Assembly: GCA_002633025.1 (NCBI GenBank) | Contig: NMRB01000030.1 | Span: 392,137 to 456,136 of the forward strand | Direction: 5' to 3' | Source of the DNA: Notospermus geniculatus | Taxonomy: Eukaryota; Nemertea; Pilidiophora; Heteronemertea; Lineidae | DNA: 64,000 nt | Shown: piece by piece, positions 36,579 through 46,555 of the stretch | Position numbering within the stretch: the first letter of the stretch is position 1 | Layout of the letters: every line of letters starts with the position of its first letter | Translations under genes and position numbers: made by a program | The notes under the pieces: generated by a model | The model's database searches: none | Told to the model about the DNA's origin: nothing | What the model saw: only the letters and a program-made list of their open reading frames with translations

Positions 36579-37890
36579 AGGCCCCGCCTGGGCCCGTCAG
36601 TTCGAAGACGTGGTATTCAAGGACTCATGCATGTCAGATGATCCTACGTTGCCGTGGTGTTTAGGACATGACGACGTCATCACTAAACGATTGTGATGTA
36701 GGATGTTGATATGGGCGACCCGTGACATCATGGTCGGGGGTTACCATGCAGCACTGGAAACAGTAACGCCAATCAGCCGTATCAACATCCTCATACGTCA
36801 CAAATCAGCCCGCCGTCGACACGTATGACGTCAGTCATTCAGTGATGACGTCGTCATGTCTCAACGGAATGTGACGTTGAAACGGTCTACACTGAATGAC
36901 TGACGTCATTCGGCTGATTTGTGACGTATGAGGATGTTGATTTGGACGACGCTGATTGGCGATGCCATGGGAACTGGGTATCCCGTGACGTCATGGACGG
37001 GGGTTACCATGCAGCACTCGAAGGAACGTTAGACGCAAATGCGGCTGGCGTCGTGGACACACGTGTCGACCCCGTTTGGGCCTCTCAGTTCGAAGACGTG
37101 GTACTCAAGAAATTAGGCATCAGGCATGTCAGTTGATCCTACGGTCCGCTATTTTATTGCGTTCCCCCTGCAGGGCATTCCTCCTACGGTCCTGTTCGAA
37201 TGGGCAGTCACTTGGAAGAAGTGGTATTCGAGGAATCATGACATTCTGGCCAATGAATTCACCACTCGCAATGGTATCCCCAATCACAAATCGGCGGGAC
37301 AGCTGCAGTTCACAGGGATGCGGCGAGCGACATGAGCGTCAGTTGCACGGCGTATGACGTCACATAAACCCAGGTTTCCGTGGCGATGACCTACATTCTT
37401 TCGTCGATTTCGTCACTGTTTCGCGTGCTGGGGAAACCCCGCCCATGACGTCACGGGATACCCAGTTCCCATGGCCAAAAAGCCCAAGTCCAATAAACCA
37501 ATAACGAACCACACTTACAATAGCCTACATGGCTAGAGTGTCCAATTTTGCTCTCAAATGCTGGGAAATGGCGTAGGCCTAAAAGCACTCGTATTTTCTA
37601 ACATTTCCCCGGGCCATGACGTCACGGGATGCCCCGTTCCCATGGTATCGCCAATCAGTGTCGTCCAAATCAACATCCTCATACGTCACAAATACAGCCC
37701 GTCATCGACACGCATGACGTCAGTCATTCAGTGTAGACCGTTGGGACATGACGACGTCATCTCTGAATGACTGACGTCATACGTGTCGACGACGGGCCGA
37801 TTCGTGACGTATGAGGAAGCTGATACGGCCGACGCTGATTGGCGTCACCATGGGAACTGGTATCCCGTGACGTCACGGACGGGGTTCCCA
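36559..37890. repeat. Nested inverted/direct repeat complex rich in TGACGTCA
   Basis: A ~110-130-bp unit carrying CCAATCAG, TACGTCACAAAT and TGACGTCA occurs about five times in alternating orientation (near 36661-36765, 36739-36865, 36883-37003, 37605-37740, 37744-37885). A separate ~95-bp direct repeat starts at 36559 and 37039 (shared TCAGTTCGAAGACGTGGTA). Perfect TGACGTCA sits at 36826, 36901, 36986, 37355, 37446, 37617, 37715, 37772 and 37868. It adjoins the Helitron start and may be its 5' region or a separate foldback element. Confidence 0.75.
36921..37335 (+). pseudogene. ORF-like fragment inside the repeat complex, frameshifted, unrecognised
   Basis: One frame reads MTYEDVDLDDADWRCHGNWV and on to WASQFEDVVLKKLGIRHVS, then a stop at 37136. 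A frame change at ~37126 opens VDPTVRYFIAFPLQGIPPTV and LFEWAVTWKKWYSRNHDIL, ending at 37335. The composition looks protein-like, and partial copies occur at 36559-36655 (GPAWARQFEDVVFKD) and from ~37807 (FVTYEEADTADADWRHHGNW). I do not recognise a family. It could be a decayed transposon gene or a captured host fragment. Confidence 0.3.
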
Positions 37891-38588
37891 GCACTCGAAA
37901 CAGTGACGACGAAAGAATATCGCCATAAAATCAACCTTGGGATGTTTTTTCTCCGACGACAAATATATCATTTTACTCAGAGAACTACGGAGTACCGTTT
38001 ACAGCCAAGATGTTTCGTGTAACTCGCACACACTCGGCGGAAACTGCTAACACAAATTCACACTTTCCCTTTTATTGTATAGATTTGGGCACTTACCATA
38101 TCTGTCAGTGATTTGCTATGTAAAAGGTGCTATTCGTAAAGATTGGTACATTTTCATTTTTTTGTGAGAAAAAAGCAACATTTGTGCTGAGTTTGATTCA
38201 ACAGAATGTCTGCATCTTTCTAACTTTGTCTTGACCATAGTTTAAAAAATGCTGTTCCTGGTATGGAAACCATTTAAAAGTCCCTTATTTCGGCAAATTT
38301 TGATTTCTCAGCATGGGCTGCCCTTGGGGAACAGGAACAGGGGAATTTTTTCACCTCAGATTGAGGCCCTTGCNACGTTGCCGATTATGGCAACGCAAGG
38401 TTGCCATATATAGCAACGTTGCCGAATTTGCTGGTTTTGCCGAACTGCACTGTGTTGTTGTTGCTCCCTGCATGCATGGCATCTTGGACATTTTAGGCGT
38501 AGGCCTACGGCATGCATCATCAATGTCGGATGACTGGCCACTCTGGGCTGGGCCTGGGTCTGCATTCTGGCATTTCTGGGTGGGTCTA

Positions 38589-38827
38589 TCAATAGACAAG
38601 TTGCAAAATTAGCGGCCGCCATGTTTTTTGTGGACTTTTTGACATTGCTTGGGTTTTTCGATGGGATTTTGCACTGTCAGAGGCGTTCAAAAAAAGAAAG
38701 GTCATACAGTAAGCCACTAGAATTACATAAAGATATTTTAGCAAGCAATTATATTTGAAAAAGTTCGAAAATTCGGCCAATTCCACAAAAAAAATGGCGG
38801 CCGCTATTTTCGCAACCTGTCTATTGA
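38589..38827. mobile_element. 239-bp MITE with ~46-bp inverted repeats carrying a YY1-like motif
   Basis: The left end TCAATAGACAAGTTGCAAAA continues to AGCGGCCGCCATG. The right end is its inverted copy with a few mismatches. Each arm contains ATGGCGGCCGCT, close to the YY1 consensus. Non-coding. Confidence 0.82.
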
Positions 38828-39013
38828 GATGATCACCATGATCACGGTGATGTCTATCGATGACGAGATGATGATGACGACACTGTGTGCACATAGAAAC
38901 TTGTAGGCCTATATTGTAGTGCTTCTCCTGTCACACACATAGTGATGACAGATGTCATCATGACCTCATTAAGTTAACGCACACTGACTGCTCTGCTCTT
39001 TTGTTTTGAAGCT

Positions 39014-39436
39014 TACATGCGCAAGGAGTTTTGGAAAGATGGGATTCCTGTAAAGTATGCGCAGTAAAGGCCTTTAGAAACAAGCATGTCAGCATTATTT
39101 TTTCGTGAAAACCGCATCAAAAATGATTGACATTGAACGAATCTGTTGATGGGTGAATATGGAGGGATGAATCATGGATGAATGGTCCCCTTTTTCAAAC
39201 TCACCTAGTGACGTAGTCATTTTAGAACCTTCCTTTTGTGTTTGATTTGCTGGCGTCCGTCAAGATAAAGTGTGTTGGAGATTCGTTTGACACCTACCTC
39301 AGCCACGGACGCGACGCCCAAGATCGGGACGCTTGCTTTATTCATGGGGTATTTCATGGTCAGCCATTATATTTCGCCGCTACTGGGCATGCGCACAAAG
39401 CAGAAAACACCAAGTGCACAGTGTGCACATGCGCAA
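39014..39436 (+). promoter_or_regulatory. Possible makorin promoter with NRF1-like sites
   Basis: ATGCGCA-type cores occur at about 39015, 39057, 39388 and 39426 (for example GGGCATGCGCACA). This spacing and motif resemble NRF1 half-sites of housekeeping promoters. No TATA or start site can be assigned. Confidence 0.3.
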
Positions 39437-39982
39437 GAAGGTATGAGTTAACCCGATAATAGAACGGAACAGTGCTTACGAGGAGCAGGCACGCTGTACT
39501 ACAAGTTTCTATGTGGTGTGTGACTGTTTGACTGTAGTGACACTAGCAACTTGGCCCAGCCGCCCTACGGTATAGCCTAGTGACAGGCCTGCGCCTAGGC
39601 CTTGATACCGGCAATCCGATGGTTCTAGCCTGTAATTCGAGCTACCGGAGTACTGGCGTAGGCCTACTGAGTGTGCGAGGCAGGGTAGGTCATAACTCGT
39701 AGTCATGTACTATAAAGGCCACCTGTTTGTCTGTTTGTTACTGGAACTGTAGTCTGTACTAGTACATAGTTAGGTCAAAATATAGGCCTAGCTGGAGGGC
39801 CTAACTCAAATTGGACAAAGTCGGGTTATGGGCTATAACTTGGGTTGGGATGAATGGGGATCGACCTCGGAAAGACCCATCACTCATCTGACATGCCATG
39901 CATGCCTCAAGTACTTGGCCCTGTGACTTCCTGAAGGTCATGAGGTAGATACTTTGCTGACACAAAAAAACTTCCATTTCAG

Positions 39983-40153
39983 TTACTTCTACCACGGAAT
40001 ATGTCGTGCTGGTGACAACTGCCGCTACCTCCATGACCGGACAAGAAAACCTACATCCTCTGATCAAGAGGCTCCATCGCCAAGTTCAGCTCCACAGGGA
40101 CAGGTGTGCCGTTTCTATCTTCGTGGCTGCTGTAATTATGGGGACAAGTGCAG
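39983..40153 (+). CDS. MKRN1: Makorin exon 2 (C3H fingers 1-2)
   Basis: Acceptor cttccatttcag, donor gtaagc. It enters with one base completing a codon and reads YFYHGICRAGDNCRYLHD. It ends GCCNYGDKC plus two bases (phase 2). Confidence 0.94.
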
Positions 40154-43153
40154 GTAAGCGTATTATCACAGATAATGCTCTAAACTAAAAATCGCATTCC
40201 ATAAATGCAATAGTTTGTCTCCAAGTCCTATAGTAATTTGAAGTTTTCAGGTATTTGGTATTTACTGGTATCTGTCATGTCTGTACTTTGATTATATGTG
40301 AATAACATTATACATATAATGGGGTTTGCCAGTAAACTCAGTGACCGCAATGGCTAGTCTTGTCTGCAAATCCATGGTTCAATGCATGACTCATCATAGT
40401 GTTTATATCAGTGAATATCAATGATAGTGTCATTTCTCAGAATCCACCAAATTTTTCAGCATTCCTTGACTCTGCTCCAAATATGCTGCACAAGTGACCT
40501 ATCAAGTATCATTATGCTTTTAGTGGATTAATTAATTAATTCCATCAACCAACACTAGGTGCCTATATGGTTACTTTCTACAGTCAGCATCACCAAATTT
40601 AGAGAGAAAAAAATAACTACTACTTGAGTGCCAAACAGGAGGAATAGATTTAGTTCCTTCAATCAAAACCAGGTGTCTCTGTGGTTGATTCTGCACTCGT
40701 GTGGATAATGGGATGACGCTTCCTAGTCATATGCCATGACTAATTGAGCAGAGAAAATATATCTAGAATATTCGAGTCGGGAGGTTACAACCAAATATGG
40801 TATAATCAGCACAGATAATCTCTGTGTACAACAGAGAGTTTTTTCAACGGATGATGCTACATTTGATGCATCATTGGACCATGATGGTTCCTACAATGTT
40901 ACAATTATTGATTTCAGATTTGAACACACTGGCCATGTTGAAAGCTCTGGAGGTTCATTTGAATCTGCTAAGAAGGTGAAAGATAAAGCACAACCTGGAA
41001 ATCGACACATCAACCTAACAAAAAATCGCTCGGGGAGTCCTCCAAGTAAAATGGTGGTGTTGAAAAAGGGTTCCAAGTCTGCCGACTCCAACGACAGTGG
41101 AATAGATATGGATGGACCTTCCAGATCTCCACCTGGACATTCAAAAACCAAGACAAAGAAACCAGAAGACTGGGTCAAAGCTGCTGAATTTGTCCCCGGA
41201 CAACCATATAAATCTCATGGTGAGGCCAAGTTGTAGGAAATGCATGTAGTATGCGGTCGTTCCTGATCTGAGAGATGTCTGTTTGTGAGATCTCTGACCC
41301 AAGAATATTCCCTAAATTCCTTTCCCATTCTTTCAGGAATTGGCACTTATTCACATGTTGCCAGCTCAGGTCTATTTCCGGAAGAAGAAATTCGAGGTGG
41401 ATTCCCAGTCCCTGCAGAACCTGCGACCGAAGCAAGCAAGAAGCTCCTCTGCCCGTTTGCAGCGCAAGGGGAGTGCCGTTATGGGGAAAACTGTATATAT
41501 ACTCACGGTGATATCTGTGACTTGTGTTTTCTGCCTTGCCTACATCCTACAGATGAAGACCAGAGGAGACAACATCGGGAGGTGAGAACCGCTCAACTCA
41601 TTTTCATTCCAGGGTTCGTACGCCCCCTTAAAAACCGGGAATGTCCTTGAAAAAAACAGTTGGTCTTGAAAACCCTAAAATGTCCTTAGATTTCAAAGGT
41701 TACCCTTATAAACCACAGAAAAGTCCTTAAATTTTGAATAAAGCTTATGAAAAGTTTGTTTGTTGCCGTTCTGCCCTAAACTGAAGAAGTTACTTGTGTT
41801 TTTTTCAAGATTCTACCCCGCCCAGGTCGCTATATCAACCCCCCGTGGCAATCACCATGCTGTCCTATATGGTTTCCCGCCAAGGAATCTCAAGCCTCCA
41901 TGCGCCATCTTACGTTCAGAAATAAAGTGATGACTATAAGTCTGCGCATGTGCGTGGTGTGTTGATATGTCATGGCGGCAAATTTTAGCGAATTTGCTTA
42001 ACAAAAGCGATCGAATTCGCTACGTTTTACCCTGAAAAACCCTTAAAAACGGGGTCTTAATTACCCTGAAATGTCATTGAAAATAATCTCGGGGGAAGTG
42101 TACGAACCCTGCATTCATTTCATCGCTTTGAAGTGATACTGATTTTGCCTTAAGTTGCCATGGTTCTTGTTTCCCGGCTCCTCAGATCCGTGTCTCTTTT
42201 CAGGAATGCATGGCTGAGATAGAAAAGGACATGGAGGAATCATTTGCCTTCCAAAGAAGCAAGGAAATGTCGTGTGGAATTTGTATGGAAGTCATCATGG
42301 AGAAGGAGCCAGCGACGGAACGACGTTTTGGCATTCTCTCACACTGTTCTCATTGTTTCTGTCTGAGCTGTATAAGAAAATGGAGGCAAGCTAAGCAGTT
42401 TGAAAACAAAGTGGTTCGGTAAGTTGGTCATATTTGAGGATTTTGAGAGACCATTCTTACCTATATTTTCCAGTATTTGTAATGAATATGTGTTAAGAGG
42501 CATGAAATATTTTGATGATAACATCTTCTGAACTCCTTCCAGGGCTTGTCCAGAATGTCGGAAGACCTCAGACTTCGTCACCCCTAGTGAATACTGGGTG
42601 GAGACAAAAGAAGAAAAGGAAAAGCTTATAGAAGGATACAAGAAGGCTCTAGGGTGAGTGACTCAAAATGGATCCGTGTTACCAATGGCATAAATCAGAA
42701 TCTGCGTGATTAGTCAGCCTTCACAGGGCTTTTATACATACGACTGGAACAAGTGAAATTTTGTTGGTTTTAAATGATTGCATCTAATATACTCATGGCA
42801 TGATGTATTGTCTCCTTTTCAGACAAAAGTCATGCAAGTATTTCAACCAAGGCAAAGGAGAATGTCCATTCAATGAAAGGTGCTTCTACAAACACGCATT
42901 ACCAGATGGAACAATAGTGCAGGCAACGCCACGCCCGAGACGCCGCCGCCAAAATGCCGATGGAGAGAGCGATATTCTGCAGTCTGTCTCCTTGTGGGAG
43001 TTCCTGGAGGACCGTGACATGTTGTATGACCTATTCGTCAGTGAGCTCTTAGAAGAGATCTTGTACCCGAGTTGGGAGGACCCAGATTGGCAGACCACAG
43101 ACTCCGATGACTCTGACGATGACTTCTTTGATCCTTTTAATTTATTATATTAA
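39983..43153 (+). CDS. MKRN1: Makorin E3 ubiquitin ligase (exon 1 not found)
   Basis: Makorins are RING-type E3 ubiquitin ligases with several C3H RNA-binding zinc fingers. Six exons (39983-40153, 40918-41219, 41337-41581, 42204-42418, 42543-42653, 42823-43153) join to 457 residues in the canonical order. These are two N-terminal C3H fingers (GICRAGDNCRYLH, lacking its first Cys here, and VCRFYLRGCCNYGDKCRFEH), DWVKAAEFVPGQPY, a third finger (LCPFAAQGECRYGENCIYTH), the makorin Cys-His motif (CDLCFLPCLHP), the C3HC4 RING (CGICMEV...CIRKWRQAKQF...CPEC) and a fourth finger (CKYFNQGKGECPFNERCFYKH split over its length). An acidic tail follows. The first exon must supply the start Met and the first Cys-Arg of finger 1. 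Vertebrate MKRN1 and MKRN2 are equally close; MKRN1 is a label. Confidence 0.96.
40154..40917 (+). other. Makorin intron 2
   Basis: A 764-bp intron. I see no element or RNA in it. Confidence 0.6.
40918..41219 (+). CDS. MKRN1: Makorin exon 3 (linker)
   Basis: Acceptor attgatttcag, donor gtgagg. It completes the Arg of finger 2 (R-F-E-H), then a Ser/Lys-rich linker, then KKPEDWVKAAEFVPGQPY. It ends in phase 1. Confidence 0.94.
41337..41581 (+). CDS. MKRN1: Makorin exon 4 (finger 3 and Cys-His motif)
   Basis: Acceptor cattctttcag, donor gtgaga. It contains LLCPFAAQGECRYGENCIYT and HGDICDLCFLPCLHP, the makorin signature. Ends in phase 0. Confidence 0.95.
41610..42111. mobile_element. 502-bp DNA transposon remnant with CAGGGTTCGTAC termini
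   Basis: Perfect 12-bp terminal inverted repeats CAGGGTTCGTAC/GTACGAACCCTG are flanked by CATTC on both sides (41605-41609 and 42112-42116), a candidate 5-bp target duplication. Subterminal ends contain repeated TCCTTGAAA-like motifs. It is non-autonomous and sits in makorin intron 4, 28 bp after the exon 4 donor. Confidence 0.82.
42204..42418 (+). CDS. MKRN1: Makorin exon 5 (RING, first part)
   Basis: Acceptor tctcttttcag, donor gtaagt. It reads EKDMEESFAFQRSKEMSCGI, then the RING Cys/His ligands and IRKWRQAKQFENKVV. Ends in phase 2. Confidence 0.96.
42543..42653 (+). CDS. MKRN1: Makorin exon 6 (RING, last Cys pair)
   Basis: Acceptor ctccttccag, donor gtgagt. It reads RACPECRKTSDFVTPSEYWV, then an acidic/Lys helix. 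Ends in phase 2. Confidence 0.96.
42823..43153 (+). CDS. MKRN1: Makorin exon 7 (finger 4 and C-terminus)
   Basis: Acceptor tctccttttcag. It reads QKSCKYFNQGKGECPFNERC, then FYKHALPDG. The tail has DSDDSDDDFFDPFN, ending LLY before TAA at 43151-43153. AATAAA follows at 43319-43324 and 43606-43611. Confidence 0.96.
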
Positions 43154-43318
43154 CAATAAGTTTGAGTGTTGACATTAGGCATGGGTTTTTATTAGTTATT
43201 TCTTGTGCTGGATAACTAGAAAGTTATGCTTTCCGATGGTAAAAGGTAATATCTCATCTTGTGACCAGTGCGAGCATGTAATTCGAAAAAAGGTGTCAGA
43301 AAATGGAGGGTGGCAGAA

Positions 43319-43611
43319 AATAAAAACACTAACTGGTTCTGTTTCCCTTGGCCTTCTTCATGACATTTAAATTCTCATGATATTGTGGGCTCAAGAAACA
43401 ACTAATCAAAATGTGTTGCCTTAACCATTCCATTTGAGTTCCATCCTCTTAGTATCGTAGAGATGCATCCTTATTTGACCTTGAACTTGTCCCTGTTGCA
43501 TGTATTTCATGTTCGGTTGTGGTTTAGTTGATTTGTCAATCATGAAACCACCCTTCAACAAAATGCAGCAAATAATTGACACCCTAAATATAAAGTCATT
43601 TTATGAATAAA
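43319..43611 (+). promoter_or_regulatory. Makorin polyadenylation signals
   Basis: Two AATAAA hexamers (43319-43324 and 43606-43611) lie 166 and 453 nt after the stop. Either could end the transcript. Confidence 0.5.
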
Positions 43612-44789
43612 AACAACCAAATGCTTTTACTTCCTTTCATGTGTGTTAGAAGTGCATTGGAGGGCCCTGTACAAAACTTCAGTAAAAGCATTTGCTAGAC
43701 TTGATTCATAAATGCTATTATTGTCACAGTCAGGTAGGGAAAGTGTGTCCTATTAGGCAGAATTTTTCACCTATGCAAATTTTATTGCATTTGAATAATA
43801 ATATGAACTGTCAAGATCAATTTCATTAGTCAGGAATTTCTCAAGGCAACATTGTGAGACCAAAAATGCCTCGGAAGTGTGTCTTCTGTTTCTTCTGATT
43901 TCACCGTGATGGGCAGCATGATGTACCTGTATGTTGGTAGTTAATCTTTGCTCAATATTCCTTTAGGATTTCAGTATATACTTGCCTGTTTTGATAGCCT
44001 CACTTAAGTCGTGCAAGTACTCAATACTGTTGCACTCCATGCAGGAAATGTAACTTATCCCAACGAGGTTTGCAGAAATCTGGTTTTAATGCCTTTTCTC
44101 AGTGAGATTGGCCTGCACTGGCTCTTACATGTATGACATTCCTTGATTTTTGTGTGCTCTGAACGTTTCTATAACGTCCTGTCAACTACCGGTAAACCAA
44201 TTTCTGACGTGATACACTTTCTTTTTGAGGATAAGGATAGTTCTCGTTCAGCCATAGTGTTCAGTAAAACCAGAAATGGATAACCTAAACCATTTGCTGG
44301 TAAAAGTCTAAATATTCCAAGGTGCTCTATCAGATTAAAATTTCTTGGACAAAGATGTAATCTGAGTGTAAAAACTCTCTATGGAATTTAGTTTTTTATG
44401 CATGTTTATATTCGCGTTTCTTAACTTGTGTTGTGAATGTTAACTTGTAGTGTCTTCATATCAGGGTTTGTAAAGACTTGGTGATAGGTGGATGAAGGGG
44501 TTGTATTCTTGGTTGTTTCCCTCTTAAAGTCAGATAGCTGTGGTCCCAATTCAACGTGTTTGTCTTTGTGGTTCTGTTAATGTTATGCATATCATTATAA
44601 TGTTCATTCTAGGTAATTTCTAATTCCATTTATGCATTGTTGAAAAATTATACTTATTTTATGAGTGTTGCCTGCTAAGCAGATGTACCCGGTAGTGGTT
44701 TGAACCTCAGATTGATGATAATATGCAATATTGGGCAATTCAATGTATAGCAGGGGCAAACCAGAGTACCCATAAAAATATAAAATTTG

Positions 44790-45035
44790 GGTGTCGGGGT
44801 GGCGCAATGGAAACATCGGCGCCTGCCACCACTGAGGTCGCAGGTTCGATCCCCGGGTCGTGCAAGTGGCTTTATGTGGTAGAGAGGGCGATCTCTCCTC
44901 GACATCGTAGGTTTCCTCCGGGGGCTCCGGTTTCCTCCTACATATCATTAATATCGTCCAATATTGTTTGATGAGTAGCTATAATGCCCTAAGTGGGCGC
45001 TTGCACTCCTGAGATAATATTTAAAAATAAAAATA
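44790..45035 (+). mobile_element. tRNA-derived SINE
   Basis: The head carries an A box (GGTGGCGCAATGG) and a B box (GGTTCGATCCC) at RNA polymerase III spacing. The body includes GTTTCCTCCGGGGGCTCCGG and the tail ends in an A-rich stretch (TTTAAAAATAAAAATA). Related heads occur at 45040, 49621 and 52170. Confidence 0.82.
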
Positions 45036-45039
45036 TACA

Positions 45040-45130
45040 TCATCAGAGATGCAGGCCCGGGAAATGAACCAGGGGCCTTGGAGGTGAGGTGGCAGATGCC
45101 AATGTTCCCACTGCACCACTCTGACAGCCC
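45040..45130 (-). mobile_element. tRNA-derived SINE, reverse orientation, truncated
   Basis: Read on the minus strand it starts GGGCTGTCAGAGTGGTGCAG, with the B box GGTTCATTTCC. It abuts the A-rich tail of the forward SINE, so the pair is tail to tail. The body is missing. Confidence 0.72.
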
Positions 45131-45360
45131 TTTCCACCGCACCATGCATTCTATCATTTGTGGCAGCAAACTATTCCGAATGGCCCTAAAGGGCAGGAAA
45201 TAGTGTCAAGATCAGCCAGTAGGTGGCACATGAGTTCATGCTTGTGTTGTGTTGGGATTATGGCCATCTGACTGTGTTTGTCTCTGTTGGTACTTTAGAT
45301 CTCATTTATTGATAAAATAGAGGATTCCCCAATGATAGTCAAACTTCAAGCTTTGCTCCT

Positions 45361-45467
45361 GGGCCTGTATGCATAAAGGTGGAATAAGCTTATTCCAGGT
45401 ATAACTTCATGTTATAACATTAAGTTAAACCTGGAATAAGCTTATTCCACCTTTATGCATACAGGCC
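45361..45467. mobile_element. 107-bp perfect hairpin element
   Basis: The ~40-bp arms starting GGGCCTGTATGCATAAAGGT are perfect inverted copies around a ~27-bp loop. The absence of mismatches suggests recent insertion or gene conversion. Terminal motif resembles the 13321 element. Confidence 0.85.
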
Positions 45468-46063
45468 CTGATGTCTTCTATCTTTGTCTTTTATCAGTCA
45501 GTTCATTTAAGGATACAGAAGTACCGTACCTGTCTTTTTTGTGGCTGCCTGTATTTGTTCAATGCTGTAATGAAGATCAATTTCCTATCCCTATTCATTG
45601 CAGAACTGAACGAATGGCCATGAAGTCCAAATTTGAGAAGGTCAGCAATGGAACGGTGAAAATTTTTGGGTTTACATGCAGCAGAACATCCTACTTTATT
45701 GATCCAGAACTTTCCAGTGCCATACCATCGTCTTGTTTATTTCATTGAATCTCGTATATTCTGTTTATGCAAATTACTGGCTTTTAGCATAATCATGGGA
45801 GGAACGTATACATGTACTTGTATCTATTGTCACCTCAAAAGTGCTCTGCGATATTCACTCTTTCGTGCTTTGTAATAGTGCAGATGATTTACCAGTGGTG
45901 AAATCATATTTGCTGGGAAGGAATTCTGAACTCAAAGCTTATAAAAGTTTAACTCAAAAGGCATTCCTTCACATGGAAGTTTTCTTGCTCTAGATCAGCC
46001 TTGAAGGGCATTTGTCCATTGGCTGCAGAGGTCTAGGTTTCAAATTCCTCGTCTACCTCAGTT

Positions 46064-46555
46064 TTTAGCCCGCTTGGCCCATAGGCCAAAAGGGCTTATG
46101 CTGTGCTTGGCGCCTTTAGTGGTGGTCTGTCCTGCGTTAGTGCGTGCGTGTCCGTAAACTTTCCCCTTGTCAGATGGATAGCGCCTTCAGTTTTTGACGG
46201 ATCATTTTCATATTGCATACAGATGTGTAAGACCAAAAAATCTAGGTCAAGTTCAATTTTGGGTGCGATGCGATTCCTATTTTGGTAGGTAGGGGGCGTT
46301 TTGTGAAAAGCTGCAAAGGGCTATATTTTGATAATCGTGTGAGCTATTGTATTGAACCTTTGTATGTATTTACCTCTAGGTTGTAGTGACTTCTTGAGGA
46401 AATTTTGGTGAAATCTAATTCTTGACTTTGCCGCCAGGAGGCCAAAACCAAACTCACAAAATCTGCTATGTACGCTTTGGTGAAATAAGGCTTGTATTGG
46501 ATTCTGATATGGCTTATTCTTTCCACCACTGTGCTAAAAAGCCAAGCGGGCACAG
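46064..46555. mobile_element. ~490-bp inverted-repeat element
   Basis: Left end TTAGCCCGCTTGGC and right end GCCAAGCGGGCAC are inverted copies, with a second short repeat CCATAGGCCAAAAGGGC near the left end. There is no intact gene. It resembles a common class of non-autonomous invertebrate repeats, but I cannot name it. Confidence 0.55.

Larger units (their letters stand above)
36579..39982. other. Region between Helitron and first makorin exon found
   Basis: Contains the repeat complex, a short imperfect palindrome with an N at 38374, a 239-bp inverted-repeat element at 38589-38827, and several TGCGCA-containing sites at 39014-39430. Makorin exon 1 should lie here or upstream but was not identified. 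Confidence 0.55.

Noticed and set aside
39238-39459. Open frame ending GCAAGAAG followed by gtatgag as makorin exon 1
   Set aside because: The phase would fit exon 2, but there is no ATG in the frame, and the joined sequence (CARSYFYHGIC) has the wrong Cys spacing for the first C3H finger.
45581-45748. Possible exon after tattcattgcag (frame RTERMAMKSKFEKVSNGTVK)
   Set aside because: No donor, no recognisable protein, and no partner exon; it lies between two convergent complete genes.
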